Source: Rhodobacteraceae bacterium SB2 (lineage in GTDB: Bacteria; Pseudomonadota; Alphaproteobacteria; Rhodobacterales; Rhodobacteraceae). Taken from it: a stretch of DNA of 64,000 nucleotides. Both the position numbers and the translations under genes were made by a program. How positions within the stretch are numbered: position 1 is the stretch's first letter; every line of letters starts with the position of its first letter. The DNA lies in assembly GCA_001642945.1 (NCBI GenBank), contig LGRT01000014.1, forward strand, positions 62,001-126,000, written 5' to 3'. The notes beneath the pieces are model-generated. The model did no database searches. It saw only the letters and a list, made by a program, of their open reading frames with translations, and was not told where the DNA came from. Positions 54,314-63,697 of the stretch are shown one piece after another.

Positions 54314-56575
54314 ATGAGCCGATTTTCTGCGCCGATTGCCGAACAGATTTGGGATATGAAATATCGCTTGAAAACGGCGGATGATGAACCGATCGATGCT
54401 TGCGTTGAAGAAAGCTGGCGGCGCGTTGCCAAGGATCTGGCCCGCGTTGAGGCGGAGCCCGGTATTTGGGAGGAAAAATTCTACGCTGCTTTGGAAGATT
54501 TTAAATTTTTGCCCGCCGGGCGGATTGCCGCTGGCGCCGGGACGCAGCGCAAAGTCACGCTGTTCAATTGCTTTGTGATGGGCACGGTGCCCGATGATAT
54601 GGGTGGTATTTTTGATATGCTCAAGGAAGCCGCGCTGACTATGCAGCAGGGCGGAGGGATCGGGTATGATTTTAGCACGATCCGCCCCAAAGGCGCTTTG
54701 GTCAAGGGCGTGGCTGCAGATGCATCGGGGCCGCTCTCGTTCATGGATGTCTGGGACAGTATGTGCCGCACCATTATGAGCGCGGGATCGCGCCGTGGCG
54801 CGATGATGGCCACATTGCGCTGTGATCACCCCGATATTGAAGATTTTATTGCTGCGAAATCGGATCCGGCGCGGTTGCGCATGTTCAATGTTTCGGTGCT
54901 GGTGACGGATCCGTTTATGGCGGCGGTGAAGGCGGATGATGACTGGGATCTGGTGTTTGAGGGGCGAATTTACAAAACGCTTTCGGCGCGCAAGCTCTGG
55001 GATCAAATTATGCAATCGACCTATGAGTTCGCCGAGCCAGGAGTGATTTTCATAGATCGGATCAATCAGGCCAATAATTTGAGCTATTGCGAAACCATCG
55101 CAGCCACAAACCCCTGCGGGGAACAACCTTTGCCACCCTATGGGGCTTGTTTGCTGGGCTCGATCAATCTGGCGCGCCTGGTAGAGGCGCCCTTTGAACG
55201 CGGCGCGCAATTAAGCGCGGCGGCGCTTCAGGATCTGGTGGCAACCGCCGTGCGGATGATGGATAATGTGGTGGATGCCTCAAGTTTTCCGCTTGAGGCG
55301 CAGGCGCTTGAGGCGCGCAATAAGCGCCGGATCGGGCTTGGGGTGACCGGCTTGGCCGATGCGTTATTGATGCTTGGCTTGCGCTATGGCTCCGAGGCAG
55401 CGGTGCGGCAAACCGAAGATTGGTTGCACGCGATCGCGCGCGCCGCCTATCTGGCCTCGGTGCAATTGGCCAAGGAAAAGGGCGCGTTTCCGCTCTTTGA
55501 GGCAGATCCTTATCTGGCCTCGGGCGCGATGCAGGGAATGGATGAGGATGTGCGCGCAGAAATTGCAACGCATGGCATTAGAAACGCTTTGCTCACATCC
55601 ATCGCCCCAACCGGCACTATTAGCCTTTATGCCGGCAATGTCAGTTCGGGGATTGAGCCGGTTTTCGCCTATGCCTATACGCGCAAAGTGCTGCAAAAAG
55701 ACGGATCGCGCAGCGAAGAAGAAGTTGTGGATTACGCCGTTCAAATGTGGCGCGATAAATTCGGTGATGCCGATCTGCCCGATTATTTTGTCAACGCGCA
55801 AACCCTTGCCCCAAAAGATCACGTAAAAATGCAGGCGGCGGCGCAAAAATGGGTGGATAGCTCAATCTCGAAAACCATCAATTGCCCCGAAGATATCAGC
55901 TTTGAGGCGTTCAAAGAAGTCTATAGCGCCGCCTATGAAAGCGGCTGTAAAGGCTGCACGACCTATCGACCCAACGCGGTGACGGGCTCGGTGCTAAGCG
56001 TGTCTGAAAGCAGCGAGACCACGCCCGAAACCGATCAGGGCGCCGAGGTGATCTATATGTCTGAGCCGCTGGACCGCCCGCAGGCCTTAGAAGGGCAGAC
56101 CTATAAGTTGAAATGGCCCGATAGCGAGCATGCGATTTATCTTACGGTGAATGATGTGGTGGTGAATGGTCACCGGCGCCCGTTTGAAGTGTTCATCAAT
56201 TCGAAAAACATGGAGCATTTTGCATGGACGGTGGCGCTGACGCGGATGATTTCCGCCGTGTTCCGGCGCGGGGGCGATGTGTCTTTCGTGGTGGAAGAGC
56301 TGAAGGCCGTGTTTGATCCGCGCGGCGGCGCCTGGATCAAGGGCAAATATATCCCCTCGATTCTGGCGGCGATTGGCGGCGTTTTGGAAACCCATATGGT
56401 GGCGATCGGATTTTTGGAAGGCGAAGGGCTGGGGCTCAAGCAAGATCCGCAGGCCGTGATGCCGGCAGGGGCCTCGGGCAAGGGCAAAGCCTGTTCCAGC
56501 TGTGGGCAATATGATTTGCGCATGGTGGAAGGCTGCATGACCTGCGCCAGTTGCGGCTATTCCAAATGTGGCTGA
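54314..56575 (+). CDS. nrdJ: Adenosylcobalamin-dependent (class II) ribonucleotide reductase
   Basis: A 753-residue class II reductase that makes deoxyribonucleotides with AdoCbl as radical source, with or without oxygen. The core has LFNCFVMGTVPD, GGGIGYDFSTIRPKGALV, the active-site stretch TNPCGEQPLPPYGACLLGSINL and PTGTISLYAGN. A TSCPD-type domain follows (about 592-705), then a cysteine-rich tail CSSCGQYDLRMVEGCMTCASCGYSKCG with redox/zinc CxxC pairs. The length matches the alphaproteobacterial form. No cobalamin riboswitch was seen in the 150 bases upstream. Confidence 0.96.
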   Translation: MSRFSAPIAEQIWDMKYRLKTADDEPIDACVEESWRRVAKDLARVEAEPGIWEEKFYAALEDFKFLPAGRIAAGAGTQRKVTLFNCFVMGTVPDDMGGIFDMLKEAALTMQQGGGIGYDFSTIRPKGALVKGVAADASGPLSFMDVWDSMCRTIMSAGSRRGAMMATLRCDHPDIEDFIAAKSDPARLRMFNVSVLVTDPFMAAVKADDDWDLVFEGRIYKTLSARKLWDQIMQSTYEFAEPGVIFIDRINQANNLSYCETIAATNPCGEQPLPPYGACLLGSINLARLVEAPFERGAQLSAAALQDLVATAVRMMDNVVDASSFPLEAQALEARNKRRIGLGVTGLADALLMLGLRYGSEAAVRQTEDWLHAIARAAYLASVQLAKEKGAFPLFEADPYLASGAMQGMDEDVRAEIATHGIRNALLTSIAPTGTISLYAGNVSSGIEPVFAYAYTRKVLQKDGSRSEEEVVDYAVQMWRDKFGDADLPDYFVNAQTLAPKDHVKMQAAAQKWVDSSISKTINCPEDISFEAFKEVYSAAYESGCKGCTTYRPNAVTGSVLSVSESSETTPETDQGAEVIYMSEPLDRPQALEGQTYKLKWPDSEHAIYLTVNDVVVNGHRRPFEVFINSKNMEHFAWTVALTRMISAVFRRGGDVSFVVEELKAVFDPRGGAWIKGKYIPSILAAIGGVLETHMVAIGFLEGEGLGLKQDPQAVMPAGASGKGKACSSCGQYDLRMVEGCMTCASCGYSKCG

Positions 56576-56759
56576 GTTACTGTGGTTCTCGCTTTGATGT
56601 TTGAGGCGAGTTAGCGCGGTTCTGCCAATCAGCAATGCGCAAACTCACGGCCCAGTGCGCTGTGTTCAGGCGCGCTAATATCAAAGCGTCGGTTTGCCCT
56701 GCCCTAAAAAGGCCATTATTCTTTGCTTTAACTGATGCGTTTTTAACGAGTGTTGGTTT

Positions 56760-57214
56760 ATGCGGTATATTTTCATCTTGGCGCTTTGCGCATTAATGGG
56801 TTGCGAGGAAAAAGAGGTAATCGAACCTTTGGCCATTACGCCGTCCGGTTGGCCCGAGGCTATTTTTAAAAACAAAAGCCGAAAATCGCTATCCGAAACC
56901 TTTGCTGTTCATTGCGCTAAGCTTGGCGCGACGATTGTCGAAGAATCCGAAACCCGCGTGAAATGCGATGAAAATATTTCCGAAAGCGTGAAAGAGTGGG
57001 GCCGCATGTTTCTGGGCACGGGCCATTCCAGCGATATCCATGCGTATATTCAATTTAATCTGATCAAACGCGGCGCGGATACGCATGTGCAAGTTCTGAA
57101 TTGGATGCAGCTGCAAATGCCAGGGGGCAGATCCGGCGCAAAGACTATAATACGCCTTATTACAATAATGATGCGCAAGCCTATTTGTATATAATTGGGG
57201 GGCAGCCGGTTTAG
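56760..57214 (+). pseudogene. Lipoprotein gene with an apparent one-base frameshift
   Basis: The frame starts MRYIFILALCALMGCEE, a lipoprotein signal with lipobox LMGC (Cys15), followed by about 110 residues of mature protein. In the frame as given, translation runs on as a poor tail and stops at 57194. Adding one G to the G-run at 57123-57127 joins the frame to a much better ending (QIRRKDYNTPYYNNDAQAYLYIIGGQPV) that stops at 57214, overlapping the convergent gene's stop. This could be a real mutation, a slippage site or a sequence error. The family is not recognised. Confidence 0.6.
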
Positions 57215-57465
57215 CCGCCCTGCGGTTTTGGACTGGCCCCGAAATGCTGACGCATCGAGCGATCCAATTGCCCCGCCATTATGCCGCCCTTTACCACATC
57301 CAAAATGGTGATCTCCAAGCCTTGGCCATCGGCGCTGGAGCGCGACTCGACCTCTGTATGCGAGGCTTGATTGTAAATATTTACCTTCATCCCGCCCGGC
57401 GCTTGCGCGCCGCCGCTGCCGCCCACCAGCCTGCCGGTTGCAAGCCCGCCTAACGCCTTTTTCAA
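57211..57465 (-). CDS. Orphan tail-tape-measure-like C-terminal fragment
   Basis: An 84-residue protein: a Gly-rich start (LGGLATGRLVGGSGGAQAPGG), a strand VNIYNQASHTEVESRSS, a helix-strand LEITILDVVKGGIM and the end LDRSMRQHFG. This pattern is the usual last 60-80 residues of phage or gene-transfer-agent tail tape-measure proteins, which normally exceed 600 residues. No other tail gene is near. It starts only 36 bases from the divergent glycosylase gene, so it is a relic or a small protein derived from one. The family call is by pattern memory and only moderately sure. Confidence 0.5.
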   Translation of the reverse strand: MKKALGGLATGRLVGGSGGAQAPGGMKVNIYNQASHTEVESRSSADGQGLEITILDVVKGGIMAGQLDRSMRQHFGASPKPQGG

Positions 57466-57501
57466 ACTGGCCTTTCGCGGCGCTGCAAATTACAACACAG
57501 C

Positions 57502-58101
57502 ATGGCTAAACACACGGAAGATTTCAAAATTGAGGCGCTGCTTGAGTGCAGGCTTTGCGCAGATCAATTCGCCGCAACGCAAAATGCGCATCAGCCAAGG
57601 CCGGTTTTTCAGGGCAATCCGCGCGCGAAAATTTTAATCGCAGGGCAGGCGCCGGGCGCGCGGGTGCATCGCTCGGGCGTTCCGTTTAGCGATCCCTCGG
57701 GTGATCGATTGCGGGCGTGGATGGGGCTTGCGCCCGACCAATTTTATGATCCAGAGCGTATTGCGATTTTACCAATGGCGTTTTGCTTTCCGGGCTATTC
57801 CGCGCAAGGCGCCGATTTGCCACCGCCCAAAATCTGCGCGGCCACGTGGCGCGCGCAAATGCTTGCCCGTTATCCAAACCTCGAACTGCAGCTTCTGGTG
57901 GGGGGCTATGCGCAGAAATGGCATTTGAACACCAAGGCCAGTTTGGGGCAGGTGATGGTGCAGTGGCGCCGCGACCTACCGGCAATTTTACCCTTGCCGC
58001 ACCCGTCCTGGCGCAATAATGCGTGGCTCAAGAAAAACCTGTGGTTTGAAGCCGATCTGCTGCCCGAGTTGCAGCGGCGCGTGAAGGAGCTGATGCGATG
58101 A
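57502..58101 (+). CDS. Uracil-DNA glycosylase-family protein
   Basis: A 199-residue protein of the uracil-DNA glycosylase superfamily. The active-site strand is ILIAGQAPGARVHRSGVPFSDPSGDRLR and the DNA-intercalation/His motif is LPLPHPSWRNN near residue 170. A CxxC at 16-19 (ECRLCA) and cysteines in AFCFPG and KICAATW may relate to the iron-sulfur type, but the spacing is not the classic four-cysteine set. Whether it removes uracil or another base is open. It overlaps the next gene by ATGA. Confidence 0.85.
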   Translation: MAKHTEDFKIEALLECRLCADQFAATQNAHQPRPVFQGNPRAKILIAGQAPGARVHRSGVPFSDPSGDRLRAWMGLAPDQFYDPERIAILPMAFCFPGYSAQGADLPPPKICAATWRAQMLARYPNLELQLLVGGYAQKWHLNTKASLGQVMVQWRRDLPAILPLPHPSWRNNAWLKKNLWFEADLLPELQRRVKELMR

Positions 58102-58889
58102 GCGTTGAAACGCCGCTTGATCGGGCGCATGCCAAGATGCAATCTGCATCTGACCAAGATGCGGCGCGATTGGGCTTTTATGAGCGGCTGGCGGATGCCG
58201 AATTGTTTTTGCTGCTGACGCAGCCGCCGGTTGGAGAAGCGGTAGAGCCAGAGATTTTCGATCTGCAAGAGCATTCTTATGTTTTGGTTTTTGACCGTGA
58301 AGACCGGCTGTCAGAATTTACCGGCCAAATTTCGCCCTATGTGGCGCTTTCCGGGCGCGCGGTTATCGCGATGCTGGTGGACCAAAAGCTTGGCCTTGGG
58401 GTGAATTTAGACGTGGCCCCCTCGCAAATGCTTTTGCCGCCCGAGGCGATTGGCTGGTTGTCGCAAACATTGGCGCAAACAGCCGAGGAAGTCTCGCTGC
58501 AGCCTATGGCGTTTTATACGCCCTCCGATATTCCGCAAGCGGTCTTGGAAAGTTTAGATAGCAAATTGGTGTCTGCGGCGGGTCTGGTGAAACAGGTTTG
58601 GCTGACCTCTGTGACCTATGCGGGGGATCAAAGGGGCCATCTTTTGGCGTTTATTGACGCGGTTGCCGGGGCCGAGCCAGCGCTGACAACGGCGGCGCAA
58701 GAGGCGCTGACCTTTTCTGGTATCGAGGCGGGCAGCATCGATGTGGGGTTTTTCACCTCAGAGGATAAAGTGTATAAAACCTTATCGGCGCATGGGCTTA
58801 GGTTTGATTTACCGCAGCCAGAGCCAGCGGTGGCGCAAAACCCATCAGCGCCGGGCCGCGACCCCGCCAAGCCGCCGATTTTGCGTTAA
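58098..58889 (+). CDS. SseB-like protein
   Basis: A 263-residue cytoplasmic protein with an SseB N-terminal-type domain (residues about 20-130: FYERLADAELFLLLTQPP, HSYVLVFDREDRLSEFT, YVALSGRAVIAML). A less conserved C-terminal half ends in a Pro/Ala-rich tail. SseB was named for rhodanese/serine-sensitivity effects in E. coli; its role is not clear. It is coupled to the glycosylase gene (ATGA) and converges with the response regulator with 4 bases of overlap. Confidence 0.82.
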   Translation: MSVETPLDRAHAKMQSASDQDAARLGFYERLADAELFLLLTQPPVGEAVEPEIFDLQEHSYVLVFDREDRLSEFTGQISPYVALSGRAVIAMLVDQKLGLGVNLDVAPSQMLLPPEAIGWLSQTLAQTAEEVSLQPMAFYTPSDIPQAVLESLDSKLVSAAGLVKQVWLTSVTYAGDQRGHLLAFIDAVAGAEPALTTAAQEALTFSGIEAGSIDVGFFTSEDKVYKTLSAHGLRFDLPQPEPAVAQNPSAPGRDPAKPPILR

Positions 58890-59608
58890 GCGGGCTTGGG
58901 GCTCTGCGTCACCCATTTGACATCGCTTAAAAAAATATATCCGGCCCCGTAAATGGTTTTGATCAGCTGCGGGTTTTTTGGGTCTTCACGCAATTTTGTG
59001 CGCAATCGCGAGATCCGAACATCCATCGCCCGATCGAAACTTTCACTGGCCCCGCCGCCCAGCGTTTCTTGCATTTGGGCGCGGCTTATCAAGCGCTTGG
59101 GGCTTTGTAAAAACATTCGTAACACTTCGGATTCAGCGTGTGAAAAGGGGGTTTCAAGCCCATTTTCATCTTCCAGACTATAGCGATCGAAATGCGCCAC
59201 CCAAGTTGAAAAATAGGCGCTGGTACCTGTATGCGCGCCGGTGCGATCTTGGCGCAGGCGGGCGCGAATGCGCGCCACCACTTCGGCCGGATCGAACGGC
59301 TTGATGATGTAATCATCCGCGCCCAACTCTAAACCTGTAACCCGATCTTGAACCTGCGCGCGCCCAGAAATAATGATCACCACCGCCCCTTTTTCAAGCG
59401 CCAAGCGATGCACCAGCGTTAACCCGTCGCGGTCAGGCAGGCTGAGATCTACCAAACAGACATCGGGTGTGGCCGTTTTCAGCGCGGCTTCAAATTCGGT
59501 GGCGCGCGAAAAACTAATGGTGCGAAACCCGGCATCCTCTAAGGCTTTGACCAACATGGCTCTGATTTCAGGTTCATCATCGAGAATAGACACCAAAGGA
59601 AGAGTCAT
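58886..59608 (-). CDS. Response regulator, OmpR/PhoB type
   Basis: A 240-residue two-domain regulator. The receiver (1-120) has the acidic pair Asp10/Asp11, phospho-acceptor Asp54 (CLVDLSLPD), the switch Ser in IIISGRA and Lys in DDYIIKPFDP. A winged-helix DNA-binding domain follows (about 140-230; VRISRLRTKLREDPKNPQLIKTIYGAGYIF). It overlaps the kinase gene by ATGA and is therefore its cognate partner. Its binding sites may include the region between the kinase and ligase genes. Confidence 0.94.
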   Translation of the reverse strand: MTLPLVSILDDEPEIRAMLVKALEDAGFRTISFSRATEFEAALKTATPDVCLVDLSLPDRDGLTLVHRLALEKGAVVIIISGRAQVQDRVTGLELGADDYIIKPFDPAEVVARIRARLRQDRTGAHTGTSAYFSTWVAHFDRYSLEDENGLETPFSHAESEVLRMFLQSPKRLISRAQMQETLGGGASESFDRAMDVRISRLRTKLREDPKNPQLIKTIYGAGYIFLSDVKWVTQSPKPA

Positions 59609-61521
59609 AAAGAGGGCCCGCCGGATAAAATCGTTTCAAGGGTGCGTTGTGAAAACGGTTTGGACAAAACGGGCGCCAAAGTCAAAGCATCTTGATGCAA
59701 TGGATCTGCAATCGGCAGCGATGTCATGAAAATCAATTCAGCCGATGGGTGCGGGCGCGCTTTGGCAAGCGCGGTGCCGTTTTCATCACCCTCAAGGTTT
59801 AAATCGCATAAAATCAGCGCAATATCGGGCAAGTTTTGGCACAGGTCTAAGGCTTCGCTGACCGAGCTGGCTTCAATTACCAAATGCCCAAGATCCGTCA
59901 GCATGACGCGCATATCTTTTCGCAAACTGGGATCATCTTCAACAATCAAGACCATCGCTTTATGCGGCATTGCGGGCACTTTTCGCAGCGGTAAGCGCAA
60001 TTGTGCACGGGCACCAGAAAAGCTATTGCTAAGCCGCAAATCACCCCCGGCGAGCTTGGCGGCATCATAAACCATGGTCAGACCAAGCCCGTTCCCATCA
60101 AGGCCTTTGGTCGTGTAAAACGGGTCTAAGGCGTGCTTTAAGGCTTTTGCGCTAAATCCAGATCCTGAATCCGTGACGATAAAATCGAGCCAGATATCCG
60201 CCACAGGGCGGATTGAAAGCTTGATCCGCCCTCCCGCGCCACAAGCGTCTTTGGCATTTAGAATTAGATTGAGCAGCGCATCCTGAAGCATCCCAGAATC
60301 AAGAAAATACGCTTCATCCGGCACTGTGTTGTGGATTTTCAAAATGATGCTTTTGGGCAGCGCAGCCTCAGCCAATGGAAGCAGTTTTTCAAGAAGCGCC
60401 TCAATATGCGTTGGTGTCGGGTTTAAATTGCGGGTTCCTGTCATGTCGCCAATCGTGTTCAGCAGGCTTCCGCCGCGGGTTGCCGCAGTTTTGGTGGCCT
60501 CGATCAAGGCCAGTGATTCTGCATCATGCACGCGGCTGGTGAGCCGACTTTGTGCGCCCAAAATAATGGTAAGGAGGTTTGCAAAATCATGCGCCAAACC
60601 GCTGGTCAGCTGAGCGGCAAGTTCGCGTTTGGCGACCTGTTGCAAGGCGTTGCGCGCTTGCGTTTCCTCGGTGATATCCATCGACAGGATATAAGCGCCT
60701 TCGATGCCCGTTTCTTTTACATCAGGCGTGAAGGCCACGCGAATGCGCCTGGCGCTGAGATCATCGGTGAATTCCAGCACGCTTGGAGTTCCCAAAAACG
60801 CTTCGCGTAATTTTGGCGAAATTTGGTTATAGGTGGGCGCGCCGAGCACCTCGGAAATAGGCCGGCCAATAATGTCATTCGGTCTGTCCGGCAACACCAT
60901 AGATAGACGCCGATTGGAATACCGATAGCGCCCCTGGCGATCCACATGCGCCACATGGGCCGGAATCATTTCGCTTGTCAGGCGAGTGCGCGATTCGATT
61001 TCTGTAAGTTCGCGCTTGGCTTCCTCAAGCGCTGCGATACTGGACTCTAATTGCCGATTTTTCGCGGCCAGTTCCTCTGAATAGGATAAAAGCTGGTCTG
61101 AAAGCTCTTCAGAGCGCAGGCGCAATAAGTTTTCTTGTTTTTTTGTTTGGGTTATGTCGGTGTAGACGGTGACCCAACCGCCTTGCGGCAAAGGGGCGCC
61201 TTCGATGCTGATCACTTGCCCATTGGCGCGGATACGTTCTACGTAATGCGGCTCGAAGGCCTTTGCGATATCAACCTTTTCCTGAATAAAGGCTTCCGCA
61301 TTTTCAACATCACCATATTCTCCGCTTTCAACCAAATAGCGGATCGTGTCTTCAAATTTAGCGCCCGGTGTTGTTAGGGATTTAGGGAGGTTAAACATTT
61401 CCCCGTGGCGTTGATTGCACAAAGCAAGCTCAAGATCTTTGTTATAGATCGACAGCGCTTGTTGAATCAAATTTAGCCCCGCCTGCGTCATGGCATTGGG
61501 ATCGGTAAAGCGCTGCTCCAT
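59605..61521 (-). CDS. Hybrid histidine kinase with two PAS domains and a C-terminal receiver
   Basis: A 638-residue soluble kinase with no membrane segments. The order is a PAS-7-type sensor (about 10-125; YNKDLELALCNQRHGEMFNLP), a coiled coil (about 130-180), a second PAS (about 180-290), a dimerisation/phospho-acceptor helix with His311 (SGLAHDFANLL), and an HATPase domain (LNAKDACGAGG; DSGSGFS; GNGLGLTMVY near 476). A receiver with Asp573 (LILCDLNLEGD) closes it. It should pass phosphate through its receiver or directly to the coupled response regulator. Divergent to an acyl-CoA ligase, it is a candidate sensor for that pathway. Confidence 0.93.
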   Translation of the reverse strand: MEQRFTDPNAMTQAGLNLIQQALSIYNKDLELALCNQRHGEMFNLPKSLTTPGAKFEDTIRYLVESGEYGDVENAEAFIQEKVDIAKAFEPHYVERIRANGQVISIEGAPLPQGGWVTVYTDITQTKKQENLLRLRSEELSDQLLSYSEELAAKNRQLESSIAALEEAKRELTEIESRTRLTSEMIPAHVAHVDRQGRYRYSNRRLSMVLPDRPNDIIGRPISEVLGAPTYNQISPKLREAFLGTPSVLEFTDDLSARRIRVAFTPDVKETGIEGAYILSMDITEETQARNALQQVAKRELAAQLTSGLAHDFANLLTIILGAQSRLTSRVHDAESLALIEATKTAATRGGSLLNTIGDMTGTRNLNPTPTHIEALLEKLLPLAEAALPKSIILKIHNTVPDEAYFLDSGMLQDALLNLILNAKDACGAGGRIKLSIRPVADIWLDFIVTDSGSGFSAKALKHALDPFYTTKGLDGNGLGLTMVYDAAKLAGGDLRLSNSFSGARAQLRLPLRKVPAMPHKAMVLIVEDDPSLRKDMRVMLTDLGHLVIEASSVSEALDLCQNLPDIALILCDLNLEGDENGTALAKARPHPSAELIFMTSLPIADPLHQDALTLAPVLSKPFSQRTLETILSGGPSL

Positions 61522-61715
61522 GGTGATGTCCTTCGGTTACGCCAAAGGGAAACGTGAAACATGCGAAAAAACAAGGGGCTGCTCAAAAAAAACTACTGAT
61601 TGAAACAATTTGTAAGATTTCAGAAATTATCAAGAAACGATTGTCGCGCAGGGTTTTGTTTGAACAGAAAAGACGGCAAAAGCCGCAGCCCTGTTCGCAA
61701 GGGAGGATAAACATT

Positions 61716-63686
61716 TTGACACAGACGTCACAGGCGCTTGATGATCTGCGCTCTTTGCCGCATTTGCTACGCAGAAATGCCAGCCGGTTTCCTGATCGCC
61801 CTGCCTTGCGGGAGAAGGAATTGGGTATTTGGCAAACCTGGACATGGGCGCAGGCCGAGCGCGAGATCACGAATATGGCATTGGGCTTGATTGAGCTTGG
61901 CGTCAAAGAGGGCGATTATGTTGCTGTGATCGGGCGCAATCGCCCCTATATTTACGGATCACTTGTGGCCGTTCAAATGGCGGGCGCTGTGCCCGTGCCG
62001 CTCTATCAAGACGCTGTGGCCGAAGAAATGTCGTATGTTTTAGAACATTGTGGCGCGCGGTTTGTGATTGCAGGCGATCAAGAGCAGGTTGATAAAGTTC
62101 TTGAAATCCAAGATGATTTAAAGGATTTTGAACATCTCATTTATCTCGATGCGCGGGGCATGCGCAAATACGATCACAGCAGATTGCATGATTTAAGAGC
62201 GCTGCAGCAAAGCGGTCTGGCTGCGGCCGACGGTTTGCAAAAAGAGCTCGATTCCCGTGTTGAGGCGCAAACCTTTGAGACAACATGCGTGATGCTTTAT
62301 ACATCAGGCACGACGGGTAAGCCCAAAGGGGTTGTGTTAAGCAACCGAAATATCATTATTTCGGCAAAGAATGCCTGTGAATTTGATGGGCTGAAGGAAA
62401 CCGATAGCTTGCTGTCTTATCTGCCGATCGCGTGGGTGGGCGATTTCATTTTCTCGGTCGGGCAATCTTATTATGCGGCCTTGTGCATAAATTGCCCTGA
62501 AAGCCAGGAAACGGTTCTGTCTGATTTGCGTGAAATCGGACCTAGCTATTATTTTGCGCCGCCGCGGGTTTTTGAAAGCATGCTCACGTCGGTGGTGTTG
62601 CGGATGCAGGATGCAAGCCGCATCAAGCAAGGCCTGTACCGATATTTCATGGCGCACGCCAGCAGGGTGGGTCAGGATATTCTGGATGGCAACGCGGTTT
62701 CGGCTTTGGATCGCTTGACCTATCTGATTGGTGATGCGGTCATTTACAGCCCACTTAAAAACGCGCTTGGGCTTAGCCGGGTGCGCGTTGGATATACCGC
62801 AGGCGAGGCTATCGGGCCTGAAATATTTGATTTCTTCCGCTCTATGGGGATCAATCTGAAGCAGCTTTATGGGCAAACGGAAGCGTCGGTTTTTGTAACT
62901 GTCCAACCTGATGGGCAAGTTTATTCGGATACGGTTGGGGTGCCCGCGCCGGATGTTGAAGTGAAAATCGCGGAGAGTGGAGAGGTGTTCTATCGATCGC
63001 CTGGGGCCTTTGTCGAATATTATAAAAGCCCTGAAAGTACGGCCGAAACGAAAGATCCCGAAGGTTGGGTGGCCACGGGGGATGCGGGCTTCTTTGATCC
63101 TGACAATGGTCATCTTAGAATTATTGATCGCGCAAAAGACGTTGCTAAAATGACTGATGGTTCAATGTTTGCGCCGAAATATGTGGAAAATAAACTGAAA
63201 TTTTACCCAAATATTTTGGAATGCGTGGTGTTTGGTGCGGGACGAGATCGGTGCATGGCCTTCGTGAACATCGATCTGGCCGCTGTTGGAAATTGGGCCG
63301 AGCGCAATAATATTGCCTATTCAAGCTATCAGGAATTGGCGGGCCACCCAGAGGTGCTGCGCGTCATCGAGGGCCATATCGAAGAGGTGAATGTTAAAGT
63401 TGCGCAGGATGCGATGTTATCGGGCTGCCAAGTACATCGGTTTTTGGTGCTTCATAAAGAGCTGGATGCGGATGATGGGGAAATGACCCGCACGCGCAAA
63501 GTGCGCCGCAAGGTGATTTCAGAAAAATTCTCGGATCTGGTTGAGGCGCTTTATAACGGCGCTCAGGATGTGTTTACCGAAACAGAGGTCACCTATGAAG
63601 ATGGGCGAAAAGGTAAAATTTCGGCCACTCTGGAAATTCGAGATGTCAAAACCGAAGCGGTCTCGGGCCGCATCGCGGCAGAATAG
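61716..63686 (+). CDS. AMP-dependent acyl-CoA synthetase/ligase
   Basis: A 656-residue adenylate-forming ligase similar to long-chain acyl-CoA synthetases. The P-loop is MLYTSGTTGKPKGVVLSNRN, and later motifs are LYGQTEASV, WVATGDAGFFD and RIIDRAKDVAK. It activates a carboxylic acid with ATP and joins CoA. TTG at 61716 is chosen as start because GGGAGGATAAACAT stands before it; the upstream open frame lacks such a site and is Lys/Arg-rich and unlike the family. The next gene is a branched-chain-type ABC ATPase, a pairing common in aromatic and fatty acid uptake clusters. Confidence 0.9.
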   Translation: MTQTSQALDDLRSLPHLLRRNASRFPDRPALREKELGIWQTWTWAQAEREITNMALGLIELGVKEGDYVAVIGRNRPYIYGSLVAVQMAGAVPVPLYQDAVAEEMSYVLEHCGARFVIAGDQEQVDKVLEIQDDLKDFEHLIYLDARGMRKYDHSRLHDLRALQQSGLAAADGLQKELDSRVEAQTFETTCVMLYTSGTTGKPKGVVLSNRNIIISAKNACEFDGLKETDSLLSYLPIAWVGDFIFSVGQSYYAALCINCPESQETVLSDLREIGPSYYFAPPRVFESMLTSVVLRMQDASRIKQGLYRYFMAHASRVGQDILDGNAVSALDRLTYLIGDAVIYSPLKNALGLSRVRVGYTAGEAIGPEIFDFFRSMGINLKQLYGQTEASVFVTVQPDGQVYSDTVGVPAPDVEVKIAESGEVFYRSPGAFVEYYKSPESTAETKDPEGWVATGDAGFFDPDNGHLRIIDRAKDVAKMTDGSMFAPKYVENKLKFYPNILECVVFGAGRDRCMAFVNIDLAAVGNWAERNNIAYSSYQELAGHPEVLRVIEGHIEEVNVKVAQDAMLSGCQVHRFLVLHKELDADDGEMTRTRKVRRKVISEKFSDLVEALYNGAQDVFTETEVTYEDGRKGKISATLEIRDVKTEAVSGRIAAE

Positions 63687-63697
63687 GGCGGGCAGAG

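Noticed and set aside
54098-55210. Long minus-strand open frame (370 codons) opposite nrdJ
   Set aside because: It lies antisense to the highly conserved reductase core, has His/Arg/Pro-rich composition typical of a mirror frame and no ribosome binding site.
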